In this document: positions 1 to 11,354 of the stretch, one piece after another
Position numbering within the stretch: the stretch's first letter is position 1
Layout of the letters: each line of letters begins with the position of its first letter
NCBI RefSeq assembly: GCF_032854445.1
Contig: NC_088302.1
Coordinates: forward strand, 21,957,788-22,021,787
From: Liolophura sinensis
Taxonomy: Eukaryota; Mollusca; Polyplacophora; Chitonida; Chitonidae
Direction: 5' to 3'
DNA length: 64,000 nt
The notes under the pieces: model-generated
What the model was told of the DNA's origin: nothing
What the model saw: only the letters and a program-made list of their open reading frames with translations
Database searches by the model: none
Made by a program: the position numbers and the translations under genes

Positions 1-654
1 CTTGATGTTGCACGTTTCAAGGTCCATCCGGGAATGTATTCACACGCCTGAATGTGTGTGCACTTTGAATGACGATATCTAACACTCAGAGTGTGTTAAT
101 TAGAAAAACTCTCATATGACTCCACTGGTCCCAATGTGTTTTGATAATTTCACGGCAGAATCCAAAGAGTCAAAGAAGTCTATTTCACTAGGTCGAAAAA
201 TTCTCAAAAAATAAATCCAACTATTCTTGTGGACAGTGTTTAATGGTCTTTCGTCTGTTATGTACTTCACCTGTGTTTTCTTTGCGTTCAACTGTGATGA
301 TGATTAAGGCCATAACAGAAAAGTGAACTGTCACAATGATTCGATATCTATTGGCAGTTATGTTGGTCTGCTACGTGGCAGTCTGACGATAGAAGTCGTC
401 ATAATATTATCGAATTTTGTTACACTCCAACCTGAGTTAAGCATTGTTCCATAGTGCCCATAAAACCACATTGCAAAGGTAGGATAGAACTTGTTACACG
501 GCTTGGATCCGAGTTATTTAAGGTGTTTTGTCAGTTTTTTGCACGTTACATTATGCTTTTGTTTTTTAAATTCAAGGATACTCCAGTTCGTTTCGACGAT
601 TGTAGAATGACAATCGTCAGAATATACGAATGCCCGGAAGGCCTGTCGCGTGAC

Positions 655-714
655 ATAATTCACAATTATATATGAACTGATCAGGTAGTTTTCTTAGCTA
701 CCGATAAACTGTAT

Positions 715-758
<44 letters not shown>

Positions 759-889
759 CACAACTATATATGAACTGATCAGGTAGTTTTCTTACATTTT
801 GTTGTGTGAATTACAACTAAAACTTGTCCGTATATCGTTTTCTTCGTCAGGTGTCTCAATGCTACCGATAAACTGTAACTTTAATTATA

Positions 890-941
<52 letters not shown>
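655..941. repeat. Local tandem duplication with (AT)n tracts
   Basis: A motif starting ATAATTCACAA and running through GATCAGGTAGTTTTCTTA occurs at 655-696 and again at 754-795. The following GCTACCGATAAACTGTA also recurs (697 and 861). Each unit ends in an (AT)n run (about 716-755 and 884-940), and a third ATAATTCACAA follows at 939. The second unit carries about 65 extra bases in the middle. Confidence 0.85.
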
Positions 942-944
<3 letters not shown>

Positions 945-984
945 CACAATTTATTTAATTTGTTAATGGCGCGGGGCAATTACC

Positions 985-1147
985 CAGGTCGCTGGGTCCA
1001 AGTTCAGCTCATGCTGAGTTCAAGCTGTTCAGCTCATGCTGAGTTCAAGTTGTTCAGCTCACGCTGAGTTCAAGTTGTTCAGTTCAAGCTTTCCTCCCAC
1101 CAATATTCTTGAGTACGGCGTAAAACACCAATCAAATACATCATTAA
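985..1147 (+). repeat. RUDI-like SINE, rearranged, with 25-bp internal tandem repeat
   Basis: The right part (ATTCTTGAGTACGGCGTAAA to CACCAATCAAATAC) is the RUDI-type tail, and CCTCCCACCA is the end of its core. The part that should read GAGTTCAAGTCCAGCTCATG is instead three and a half tandem copies of a 25-bp unit (1003, 1028, 1053, 1078). The tRNA head and most of the V core are missing. Confidence 0.8.
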
Positions 1148-1159
1148 ATCAGAGTCCTC

Positions 1160-1380
1160 TGACATCATCAAATCTCCTGAGGTAGAGCTTTTCTGAATGT
1201 GTGAGCCATCCTGGGGGAAACCGTTTCTCCACCAACCTTACGAACGATGACAACCGTTTTATTGTCATCAAGACTCAAAAGTAAGCAAGCAGGAGAATCG
1301 AGTTGAGGGTTTCCACCCTGAGGTTTGTCTTGAACCAACACATTGCACCTGTCACGTGTGTACATAAATATGAACAAAAA
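1160..1380. repeat. Probable dispersed-repeat fragment
   Basis: The stretch around TTTTATTGTCATCAAGACTC resembles part of the tRNA-headed SINE at 46301-46654 (GGCTTATTGTCACCAAGACA, with similar flanks). A 69-codon minus-strand frame across it is therefore probably not a gene. Confidence 0.4.
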
Positions 1381-2014
1381 AGTTTGTTATCATAACGAAG
1401 TGACGCAAATGAAGTGTAAGATTTCTTTAAGAGGTTTCATAGGCGTTTTGTCCGTATTGGATGTGTGCACATTAACTCCACAGTAACCATTCCTAGTGAG
1501 CAGATATGGGAGGAGTTAATCCTTATAATGTGAATGTTTCATTGCCCCAAAAGTTTCGATGACTCGATAGACCACATTCTGTCCACTCCTTCTTAGCTGG
1601 GACGAACTAGTTATTTGATGTAGTTCTTTTTTTGTTTTTCTCTTTATGGAAAACTTATTTTATGTTATTTCTCCAGAGCTATATCAAGGTCACATTAATA
1701 TTTTAAATAGTTTTGGCATGCCTGGTTATAGTTCGAAAATAAGTTCAGCTGTAACCAAAAGTGCTGACCACGTGACCCAAAGATCGATAGTGTTGATAAG
1801 GTGACTAACATGTGCGCAATTAGAAGGTGTTGATTAACGTCTAATGGTGGCGAGTTCCCAACTAATGCCTCCACGGCAGGATAGGCCATGTAAATAAAGT
1901 CCCAGCGTTGTTCCGTAGATAGCGTGAAGTCTCAATCCTCTTAAATTAATTTTCACCTCGAATTATGGACATTCGCGGAAGCGGGATTGTTGTCAGAGGC
2001 CAACTGTATACAAT

Positions 2015-2047
2015 CCCCCCCCCCCCCCCCACCACCACCACCACCAA
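2015..2047. repeat. Poly-C (16) followed by (ACC)n
   Basis: Sixteen C residues are followed by five ACC units. Homopurine/homopyrimidine tracts like this can form non-B DNA and mutate quickly. Confidence 0.95.
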
Positions 2048-2638
2048 ACCCTACACAAACACACACAACACCCTCTTCATATTCCTCTCCCTATCTAGGA
2101 TTCTAGTCAACAGGCAGACCAGTGAGGCTGTCGCGGCATCCTTCGTAATTTGTCACTATTCTTCCGTCACAGTCGATAACAACGCGAAGGGGCAGGCGGT
2201 ATTGCAATGGTTATCTGAAAATGCCAAACTCATCCAATATCACTAATTAGAACACCTACTGAGTACGTATGATCACACACAGAGACACGCAATGACCATT
2301 TATGTCCATCTGTATTATATGTTGGGTGGTGTATCTCGTGACCTGCCTTCACACCACCAATGTAACTTGACTATTAAAGTGACATTGAGAAAAGACATCA
2401 CTTTCCAGCTGCATGTACAAGAATCACAGCTGGTCAACTAAATCGATGGTGCTGCAAGGCCGTTTTCAATATAAGCAGTTTACAATAATCCTGTGAAACA
2501 CTGTAATCATTTCTTTGTTCGTTTCATCATGTCGATGTTTATAACTACACAGAAAATCAAGATTTCATATTTGTTTGGCAAAATAGTTTCCTCCAGCTCT
2601 GCTATATAAATAACACCTGGGTGCTGATACCGTTGTAG

Positions 2639-2657
2639 CCCCCCCCCCCCCCCCCCC
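2639..2657. repeat. Poly-C tract (19)
   Basis: Nineteen consecutive C residues within the KCNN intron. A third, longer tract is at 31993-32015. Confidence 0.95.
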
Positions 2658-3815
2658 ACCCGTCCACACCACACACTCTTTAATGCCGCCATGGAAACAT
2701 GTGTTGTGGTGCACCACAAGCTGTTTTGTTGGGTCAAGTATGATGCACAATGGTTCGTGCCGGAGAATCAACCTAGTGTTTTGAAATGTTGGGTTTATAA
2801 GTCCGCGTGTGCCTCAATAGGCCTGGAAAGTTCGCGTCAGTATTACCCTTGTATATATTCAGTAGAAGTGTAAACTAATTCGTTGATGGAACATGTAATA
2901 AAAAAAGGTACGAGCGTAGTGCGCAAATGTCCGCGTAGTCCTATCCCTAGTAAGTTGGGGTCGTTTAAATAACGTGATTTGCAGGCTGATGAGAAAACCT
3001 GGTCGAGATTCCAGCATATTGCCTCGATCAAAACGGAGGCAGGTTGCGACCATTACGGACAATGCCTGTCCGGATATGTGACTCCTTGCGGATTCATTAT
3101 TCAGCTGTGTAGGAGTATTTATCCCGTGAACCGATCGAAGGCGACAAAAGCCGTTATAACAATAGCCGTATTAACATATACAATATACACTTTACTCTCT
3201 AGTCACACGGGTTGCGTAGTCCTATACGTATAACCTCGTGTACCCATGATCTCCACCATCGCAGGCATAGGTCTAGTTGCAAGCTGCTCACTACTGACAG
3301 TATGTATAAACCAAAGCAAAACATGCACCAGCAGATGCAGATGGGGGAAAGGTAACAGACAACACGTAAGTTAGTTCTGACGTTGTTGTTACGCCTAGGG
3401 TTAGTGGTTTGAGGATCCAGAGAGGGTAAATATAAAGTTACACTACAGCATATTCGATGTATGTGTCGTTATATTTTTAGCATGGCTTCGGCAGTAAGAG
3501 CAAAGGTACCATATGGGCCGCGTACTGTAGGTTGCTCATCGCTATACGGCTTCACAGCGTATTGAAGTAGCCTGCGCCGTGTATGTCACCCCAGTCAACT
3601 TGACCAGCTTGCACTTCCACAAACACTGTGCTATGCAGCCACGGCTCTAACCTAAATCATTCATGCACTTATACAGCCGTTCACTTTACAGTCCCGTACA
3701 CGATCGCACAAGCTCTTTGTATACAACAGACATGCGTGTACACGGATTAGAAAGCCTTGGTAATAATACATACGTATAATAACTATCCCCCGAGCATTAC
3801 TGACAGACGACTGCC

Positions 3816-3821
3816 ACTTAC
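3816..3821 (-). other. 5' splice site (GTAAGT) of KCNN intron
   Basis: On the minus strand the coding sequence reads TACTCCAAG then GTAAGTGGCAG, a consensus animal donor. Read-through would add 12 unrelated residues before a stop, which supports splicing here. Confidence 0.85.
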
Positions 3822-4649
3822 CTTGGAGTACACATTAGCCATTATGAGTTCTGTTTCCACAACCATCACGGCAATTCCAAACATTCCCGACACTAAGGCG
3901 TAGTCCGATATCTTTTTACGCTTTTCGTACAGACTTTTCCTTTTGCCCAGACGATAACCGACATTCGGCTTTTGCCTTACTTTGCTCGGTCTCTCGTCCA
4001 CGTATCTCGGAAAGTCCGTTACTCCCACCAAGGCTATTCCAGCGTCCTCCGTTGACGTGCAGCTCATTTTAGGCGACGTCGGTAACGACTGCATGGAGGT
4101 GGGCTTCTGCAGTTGTTTAAAAGACCCAATGGCTCCATTCACTCGCATGTAATCGGCTCCTATTTCAGAAAGTGCGGATTCCTTGTTTACGTTCAGAGCT
4201 TTGTGCTTGCAGTACTCGTCCGTCTTGGCCCCTATGTCGGGTTGTTGTTGTATAGAGTCCTCTGACTTGTCAAGCAGAGCGTGCGCGTATGGCATGCTGG
4301 CGGAATGAGACATGGCTTTTAATGGGTTTAACTGGATGCAGTTATCGACTAAACTGTTCGTAGCATCCTGCCGTCTGTCCGAGCTCGGGCTGGAATTCTG
4401 CAGTTCTATATCTGGGCACGTGTAGGCGCGATTAATTTTGCCGTCACTGGCCACAGCTGCGGATATATTGTTATGTTGTGATGAACCGCTGTGCGGACTG
4501 TCCATATCTTGGTCCGCGTCTGCCTTAGCCTGACCGTCAGCCTCGGCTCCATCTGAACATGTCCCCTCCGAAACAGTTTCTCGGAGTAGTTGCTCAGTAG
4601 AATCAATACGGTCCTTCTCATTGGCCGCTTCTACCACAACAACTGACAT
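3822..4649 (-). CDS. KCNN: KCNN/SK calcium-activated potassium channel, first coding exon (partial gene)
   Basis: SK channels are tetrameric plasma-membrane K+ channels opened by calmodulin-bound Ca2+, and they set the after-hyperpolarisation of excitable cells. This exon encodes 276 residues. Residues 1 to about 225 are a polar, Ser/Gln/Asp-rich cytoplasmic tail with no clear domain, as expected for the variable SK N-terminus. Residues 230-276 match the conserved family start: a basic stretch ([15 protein letters not shown]), then [20 protein letters not shown], which is segment S1. The exon stops after VYSK at a phase-0 GTAAGT donor, where vertebrate KCNN first coding exons are expected to end (recalled, not checked). 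The ATG has A at -3, and an in-frame TAA lies 12 codons upstream, which supports this start. Segments S2-S6, the pore (GYG) and the calmodulin-binding domain are absent and must lie left of the window. The family call is very secure; which KCNN paralogue cannot be told. Confidence 0.93.
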
Positions 4650-4691
4650 ATTAATTATAGGCCTTGGTGGCTTCGCCCAATGAATGGAGGT

Positions 4692-5011
4692 TTAACAGAT
4701 AGGTGCCCGCGCACACGGAAACTTTTCGCCCAGCATGAGGACATGTTTACAGAGCGATGCGAGTTCCTGGAAAGCATCAACAAACACAGCACGTTGATCC
4801 CGTAGGGTTAGTGTTCCTGTTGAAAGCGTTGAAATTTCAGCACGTTTTGACCAGTTTCTGGATACACGAGTTTTGGCGTGAACTTTGGTTAGGAGACAAT
4901 CGTAGAGCTCTTTTGAGGAAGACGCTATGTTGAAGAATGTCTGCGGTAAGTTCATCTGGCAGTCTGTGCTTATTCCATACCATTTCCCTTTGTGAGACAG
5001 CGAGGCATTGA
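4692..5011 (-). other. Candidate exon/leader: open frame behind a strong splice acceptor, unidentified
   Basis: On the minus strand a pyrimidine-rich tract ends in CTTCTACAG at 5012-5020, an excellent 3' splice site. The sequence after it is open in one frame for about 103 codons to a TAA at 4692-4694, 42 bases before the KCNN ATG. The peptide (containing KWYGISTDCQMNLPQTFFN and LRDQRAVFVDAFQELASLCK) has a normal protein-like composition, but I recognise no family. Two readings are possible. The acceptor may start the KCNN first coding exon (5011 to 3822), making this a 5' UTR with an upstream frame. Or it may be a separate terminal coding exon. The closeness to KCNN and the single uninterrupted exon favour the first. 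Confidence 0.4.
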
Positions 5012-5039
5012 CTGTAGAAGAGCACAACAAAAATGAATT

Positions 5040-7205
5040 ATAACAACTTAGCTAGAATAAGGGGTTTTCATTTAAATTATACATAGATGAAAAGTTAACA
5101 GAAAACAAAATATATGCTGTAGATTGTAGTAAATATCAGCTGTAATGTGGCACAAAAGAAAGGTAAACAGTTAGGCTAACTTAACTTTTTCGTTTCGATT
5201 ACATTTTTATCTTTTATTTGTTTTTACAATTTTTGTACATTGAGGCCATTTCGGGGAATTCGGGAAGAGCGCTTCTAATGAAACGGACTTCCAGATAAAA
5301 TTCCAGATAAAGAAAAAAAAAGCAATAAGAAAATTTAACGCTCAGTGGGTTTTCTTTATTTGGAGAAACACTTTCTAGAAATTCAGCTTATTTTTAGCTG
5401 GAATCATATTTTCGTAATAAAGAATTTTATGTATGTCTTTGGTATTTTATGTATTGTGAAGTCATCGTATGACAAGGAAAATACGAGGGTTCTTTGTGGA
5501 AGAACCGAAAGCAGGAGTTACCCCGAAGGATAAAACCCTTGCGCACATCAGATGGCAGATTGGGGTCCTGCTCTTAGAACTTTGGCTGCGACTTCACGCC
5601 TCGTTTTTCGTCCTGTTCAAATGTGGAATTATTCGAGTGGTACTATCCAGTTTCTCACACTATTTTTATGTGAGAATCTGATTGAAATATTTTTCAGTAT
5701 ACTGCTATACGAAACCAATTAATTAAGTGAATACATGATAGCAGTAAAGTCCCTAATAACAATACTGTTGTAGTTCGTTACTGAAAACCACTTTCTATGG
5801 GACATTTTGCAATAAGAATAAGTTACTTATCTTTTCCATCACCGGTGATGGCATATGTTCTTACAGTACCTAATCTACATATACCTAATATTGCCAAGAA
5901 GAGTTGACTGCTCATATACACACTGATCAAGCCATAGCATGGCATACCATTTATATTTGGCGCTATGTCTAACCATACCTTGGAGAATAGTTACCATTCA
6001 CTGGTTTAACCACGCAGTTAAAGACAGTGTAACGGCAGATCCAGGTTCATCCCTGAATCCCAAACACTTCAGCATTGTTAGGTTTGTTCATCCTATCTAA
6101 ATATGAGGTGCAAGCGAAGTGGTTTTCAAGCCTTTGCCTTTATTATATGCTTGAGTTTGGTGTTTTCTCTGGTTTGCCATGGTTTTTGTACTAACATGTA
6201 ACTTTGCTTTGGGATCTGCCCTCTAAAATGATACACTTTTGCAAGATCACCGAAATAGAGTTGAGGGTTGCGTAAAGCAGAAAGAAATGATAGTTTGCAG
6301 TAACCTGCAGTTATTCAGTTGACCACGTTAATTTGTTGACTGAAGTCCAGCGAACAGTCCAGTGGCGAAACAGACAAAAAGTTCAGGATACAACAACAAC
6401 GTGCACATCGAGACACTGAAATCTGATTGGTTCTTGACCTGCGCTGGGAGGTCTTGCTGCTGGAGGCCACTGGACTCCATGCGGATAACGCGAGAAAGAC
6501 GAAATTCTACGAGACTGTCTGGCGCAGGTCAAGAGAAATGCATGATTCCCTCTGATTTGGCTGTGACCTTACATCGAAAGATGTGATATTTACCAATCCA
6601 TTATCAAAATAGTATTTAAGTATTTTCTCTATACATATTAAGTCCGATTATTGGGGTGCCATATTGCGTATAATTTTACATTTACACATTTTTCGCATAT
6701 ATGCATATACAGATGTACATTAGTGACAGCCATACAGAACTGCTGAGCATACGTCGGCGTAATGGTTCCTGTATGCATTATTGCGGTTATAAAACTTATA
6801 ATAGTAAATTATCAGCTCTATAAGTGCACGAATTAACTCTGGATTGTATTCTGCTTACTGGTTCTTTTATATATTTTGAATTTATGCTGTCAGTCATACG
6901 TTGGATGTTAAGATGGTTATAATAGTTTCAATGTAATATGATTGTGCTGCAAGGTTGTTGAGATTTTTATATGCGTAGCTACTGAGTTTATATTGTATGT
7001 GGTCATTATCCCACCTGCAATGATCCCGTACCGGAGTTAAAAGAATACGAATTCAGACCTGTTGCCAAGCTTGGCACAAAGGTGAGTGACCTGCAGCTCT
7101 CCCGTGTTGCCCCAGTAAACAGAATAGGCTTTCATCATTTAAAATGGAAATTTGTTTCCGATGGTGGCTCAGACCCTAAATGTGCTCCGTGTGACATTTA
7201 ACTAT
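5040..7205. other. No gene seen
   Basis: This is sequence upstream of KCNN on its strand. Open frames are short, AT-rich and lack recognisable motifs. No repeat was identified by eye. Confidence 0.5.
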
Positions 7206-7210
7206 TGTGG

Positions 7211-7425
7211 AGGCATTATGACAGTCAAATGTCACTTATTGAGAACGTAATGTGATAGTCAAAAATCATTATGGACGCAATTCTATGTAATATGACAATC
7301 ATATGTCATTTTTGTCTTTGTAATATGATAGCGATATATCATTCTTGTGCATGCAATACGGCAATCATATACTCATTTTTTTATGTATGCACGATGAGAA
7401 TCGTACCTTATTGCAATATGTTCAT
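7211..7425. repeat. Degenerate tandem array, unit about 33-40 bp, 5-6 units
   Basis: Successive blocks follow the pattern TAATATGACAATCATATGTC then ATTTTTG with a variable spacer ending TGTA or TGCA. Clear starts lie near 7217, 7250, 7290, 7324 and 7357. Each block carries a small inverted repeat (TGACA...TGTCA or a decayed form), so every unit could form a short stem. Confidence 0.7.
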
Positions 7426-7530
7426 GTTATCCTTACATGTTAGAGGTCCGCAAAGGCTTATCTGTGACTTTGTCGTGTGTACCCTCACATCAACAGATCG
7501 AGTACCGGTATACACCACTAATCCGTATTG

Positions 7531-7606
7531 CGGTGAAGGGGATGGGGGTGGAGGGGTGGAGGAGCTGGTGAAGGAAGGTTAGGAGGGGTGGTGGTTTGGG
7601 GGTCGG
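7531..7606 (+). other. G-rich tract with quadruplex-type G runs
   Basis: G runs of four or five lie at about 7538, 7544 and 7553, with further runs near 7582 and 7600 and GG pairs between them, all on the plus strand. A G-quadruplex is possible but not shown. Confidence 0.5.
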
Positions 7607-7784
7607 CGATTGGTCAATAGGAGCTGATGAGAGAGACATGGCGGATCCATGTTTATCAATAGTGTATTGAGAGGATGTATTTGTTTTCACCGTGCGGATA
7701 TGAGTAGGTCCTCACCCGCGGAGCAGAGCTGAGGTCGATAGATCAATACTGGAGGCAATGAAATCACATCAGCCACAGCAAATT

Positions 7785-7880
7785 CTATAATTATGCAAAT
7801 TCCTGCCGCGTTAGTATGTTTACCAGTGATCTGTAAGTCGCGGGTAAGCAAACCTTCAGATGGCAACCTTTGTTTTCAAG
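7785..7880. promoter_or_regulatory. Candidate regulatory cluster (octamer and Sox-like sites)
   Basis: A perfect POU octamer ATGCAAAT (7793-7800), embedded in an ATAATTATG homeobox-like context, lies about 70 bases from CCTTTGTTTTC, a good Sox-type site. A GTTTACC/AAGCAAACC forkhead-like pair lies between them. The block is about 3.1 kb upstream of the KCNN start on its strand. Short motifs arise by chance, so this is only a candidate. Confidence 0.25.
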
Positions 7881-8659
7881 CATCGCCCGGGCGTATATGG
7901 GCTCTGGACTGCGCCTGATTGGGTCGGGTATCAATCAGCCACATTATCTCTCCGTAGACCTGGGTGAATGACGCTCTACGTAAGTGTGTACTTAAGTCTA
8001 TTAGTCGCTACATGTCCCGAACCTCTGGCCGGATAGACTATCGCGGGACGCGGTATACGTAGACTCGGAACTGGATTATGGAACTAGCTGGCGCCCTCCA
8101 TCAGTGCGTGATACAACAGATTATTGGTGACGAAGGCCTGCAGAGTTTGTCGGAAACACCATTCCCGCAAGGAGTTAAGGGCTGTTTGTTTTGGCGTGAC
8201 TGGTCGCTATTTGTTACCCTCTCCGACACCAGCACCATGATATCAAAACACTACTACAGGAATCGAAACGTATTACACGCACGAAGGTTTAATTGCATAC
8301 TTCGTGTACCCTAAAAAATATTTTCATTTTAATTTTTAATGCGATGAAAGTAGAGACAAAAACTTATTCTTATGAGGGTAAATACACTTGATGTCCCTGG
8401 GCGTTTTCTGAAAATGAACGTGCCCAGGTCTGAAAGAAAACAACAAGCTTTTAACTACCTCTTCGTTCTTTACAATTCCCTTAACATTTCAAGGTCAACA
8501 CGCATATTGTCTCAGAGTGTGGTTTAAAAATGAATTTGCACAGGTCTGAAAGAAATAACAAGCTCTTAGCAACCTCTTAGTTCTATACAATTCCCTTAAC
8601 ATTTCAACATTTTTTATTTCCATACGGTCTGCAGCGTACTCACTGCAAACCCCAAGAAG

Positions 8660-8905
8660 ATGAGTACGGACATCTCGAGTTCGAACCCAGCTCTCGCAAT
8701 CAATTGGATGTGACTATTTATTTAATCCATTGTTGTTTAACGCCACACTGAAGAATTTTTTACTTTTATGACGACGGTCAGTTTAACGTGTAGCAGAATT
8801 CGGAGTACCAGGAAGAAACCACTCACCTTTGGCGAGCTAATAACGAACTTTCCCACATGTGACTCACAGATATGCATATTATACCCAGGTGGATGACAAG
8901 TGGTC
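8660..8905 (-). repeat. V-SINE relative (family D)
   Basis: Read on the minus strand it runs GTGGGAAAGTTCG, then a decayed V-type core (GTGGTTTCTTCCTGGTACTC), then a tail (ACCGTCGTCATAAAAG, GGCGTTAAACAACA) close to the RUDI tail. A second partial copy of the middle is at 37395-37515. Confidence 0.6.
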
Positions 8906-9059
8906 TTCAACGAACCTTTGGCTGCACAAACGCCGACCGTCTATTGTCAACAAGGCCCTACAAGCAGAAACAGCAGAGGGACAACTGACGTCAGACGACA
9001 CCTAATAATGTACGTTATTTACTTCCGGTGCCTGCCTAAATCTTGTCCAGTTGTACTCT

Positions 9060-10340
9060 TCAACACATCCCGTTCACATCGCTCGACTTGCTTTCCTAAT
9101 AACGCATTAGCTATTTCACATTTTCCTACAATTAAAAACATGAAATGGGAGAATCAGTAACGGATGTATGAAAGGTGACGAGGATAGTCAGAATTTAGTA
9201 TAGCCACTGACCACTTGTATCTATGATCCATGATCAATGTCTGAAATATAATGTGACGGGGATAGTCAGCACTCAGCACTCAGGCTGGCCACATATCAGA
9301 TACATGCGTGTACTTGTATTTAATGCCCAATAGATGACCACTAGTACTCCATCGATCGATGGCCACGATCGTGGTTGAACATATACACACATTAACCTTA
9401 ACAGCTTCTCTGTCTGAACAGACAAGGTGCTCTAAGGTGCTGGTAATTTGTAGGGAACATGGACAATGTGTATACTGTGTATAAACTGTTGAGGCAAATC
9501 ACGTCAATACTTTCTATTCACACCTCACCTTCTCTCGACCCAATGATGATTCTCGTTAGTCAACGAACAAGCCAAATGGTAAAAATACTTGATCAATGAG
9601 AGCGAACTTTTTAGTGTGTATTTGCATAGGTCACCTATAGAATTCGGAAGATGGCGCTTATACATGGTAGTCAAAGCGCCGATTTTTACCCCTGTAAATT
9701 GTTACTCCTGGGTGTCGACAATTAAGCTATTAAAGACATTACATGTAAGCTAAATATATTTATTGCAGGTGGATATCTGTGCGTGTACTATTGAAAGAGA
9801 GAGAGAGAGCTTGGGGGTTTCAAATGTTGATTTCAAATGTTGATTTAGGTCAGACATGTTTGACTTAGCACTTGATGAGTATGTTTTTCTTGTCAAAAAA
9901 CTGCGGTTGTTTGAGAAACAAACGGTATCGTCTTGCGTTGTGAAACGATCATGTTCCTTTTACACCTTGATTTCAACATTAACCGGTAATAAAATATGTA
10001 CGATATGATCATAAGCATGTCGAACCCACTTTGACAAACTAAGTAAAGCAGTTCTTTGTAACTATTCCCTTACATCAAGTCGCCATAATACGGCGTTGTA
10101 TCTAAAACAATGTAATCTTAATAAAAATGTGTTACAAGAGGATGGGTTTTACGCTTTTGAAAAAAAGAGATTTTGCAAAGTCTTAAGTGATTGCATACTG
10201 ATGACTTTCCTCAGGCATATAGAACTCGGAAAATCTAGCAAAAGAAAGACGATAAATAATATAGCTTTAACTATGTCGGGAGAAGGGTGGAAACATACCT
10301 AAACATTTTATTTTGTTAACAGTATGAATCAAGTTTTAAT
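9060..10340. other. No gene seen
   Basis: Only short low-information frames. There is a small (GA)n run near 9797-9810 and a doubled 14-bp motif (TTTCAAATGTTGAT) at 9817-9846. Confidence 0.5.
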
Positions 10341-10343
10341 TCC

Positions 10344-10692
10344 CCGGCCCGATAGCACAGTCGGTAAAGCATCCGCTTCGGGAGGCAGTATATCCAGGGT
10401 CAAGCGTGCGTCGAGTCACACCTAAGACTTTAAAAGAGGAAACTGTAACTTCCTCGTTTGATGTGCAGCCACTGGTGCAGCCACTGGTTGACACGTATCA
10501 GTATAATGGCTCGGGCGGGACGCGTTACTTGTCTGCGGTAAGTCGTCTCAGTGAAGCAACACTAGATAAAGGAGCGGTGGAAATCCGTCCTGCAACAAGG
10601 AGGCACATTACATGCACTCTAAGGACTCCTTAGAGTCATATGACTGAAAAATTGTTAAGTACGGCGTTAAACCCCAAACACTGACTCACTCA
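10344..10692 (+). repeat. tRNA-derived SINE, family B, near full length
   Basis: The head GGCCCGATAGCACAGTCGGT looks like a pol III box A, and GCGTCGAGTCACACC stands where box B would be. The body contains CCTGCAACAAGGAGGCACAT and CATGCACTCTAAGGACTCCT, and the tail is GGCGTTAAACCCCAAACACT plus CACT repeats. Other copies: 44084-44325 (+) and 51294-51608 (-). A CAGCCACTGGTG motif is doubled inside this copy. Confidence 0.85.
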
Positions 10693-10699
10693 ACATTTA

Positions 10700-11350
10700 A
10701 TCTGGAATTGTTAGTGCGCCATCTTTGGGTAACAGGAAATACGATATCGCGTCACTCGTACCCCACGCTCATATGGTTAAAGGGCTAAACAGGTGTCTCT
10801 ACCATACATTTTGTTTTTGATGACAATTCAGTTATACACTTTTTGAAATTTGGAATATGATGTCTTATCAGTTTTATACGGCATCCTTCATACACTTTTA
10901 AAAATTCCGTCGAAATTCTATGAAAACAGGAGTACATTCTTCAAAGCTATACTCAACGTGCTTTATACGCGTATTCCTCCAAGTCGCGGTAGATCCATAC
11001 CCTGTGCTGTTGAAGTATCCATCCATATTTCCACAATGATGTCCATTCTATGGAGAATAACAGGTTCCCTCCTGGTCTCTCTCGCGATGTTTACAGGGAG
11101 AAACCCATGACTATTTGTATTAAACAAACACCCGCGTTATACTTTGGCGCCATAGCGAGGGGACGTAGGTGTTGCAAACGACCATTATGATTTAGTACAA
11201 TAGCCGTTAACACAGACAAAAATAACAGCTCCAAACCGTTAGTTAATACAATAAGTGCTATTGGGAGGTGTCAGCTTTGGTCATCTGCCAGGAATCTGTT
11301 CGGAACCACATGAACTGGGGCATAGGAGCTATATAAGGCATAAAATGACG
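10700..11350. other. No gene seen
   Basis: Unique-looking sequence; an 86-codon plus-strand frame at 10850-11110 has no recognisable motif. Confidence 0.45.
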
Positions 11351-11354
11351 GCAT

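Larger units (their letters stand above)
1..3815 (-). other. KCNN intron (partial), non-coding
   Basis: All sequence left of the donor at 3816-3821 is intron of the KCNN gene, at least 3.8 kb long and running off the window. I looked for SK segments S2-S6 and the pore in the minus-strand frames and saw none. It contains an AT-dinucleotide duplication, a truncated SINE, a dispersed-repeat piece at about 1168-1377 and two poly-C tracts, listed separately. The rest shows nothing I can name. Confidence 0.8.

Noticed and set aside
1168-1377. 69-codon minus-strand frame with an acceptor-like upstream tract
   Set aside because: Part of it resembles the family-E SINE at 46301-46654 (TATTGTCACCAAGAC motif), so it is more likely repeat than exon.
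1-3815. Further KCNN exons (S2-S6, pore, calmodulin-binding domain) in the left part
   Set aside because: No minus-strand frame shows these conserved segments, so they must lie outside the window.
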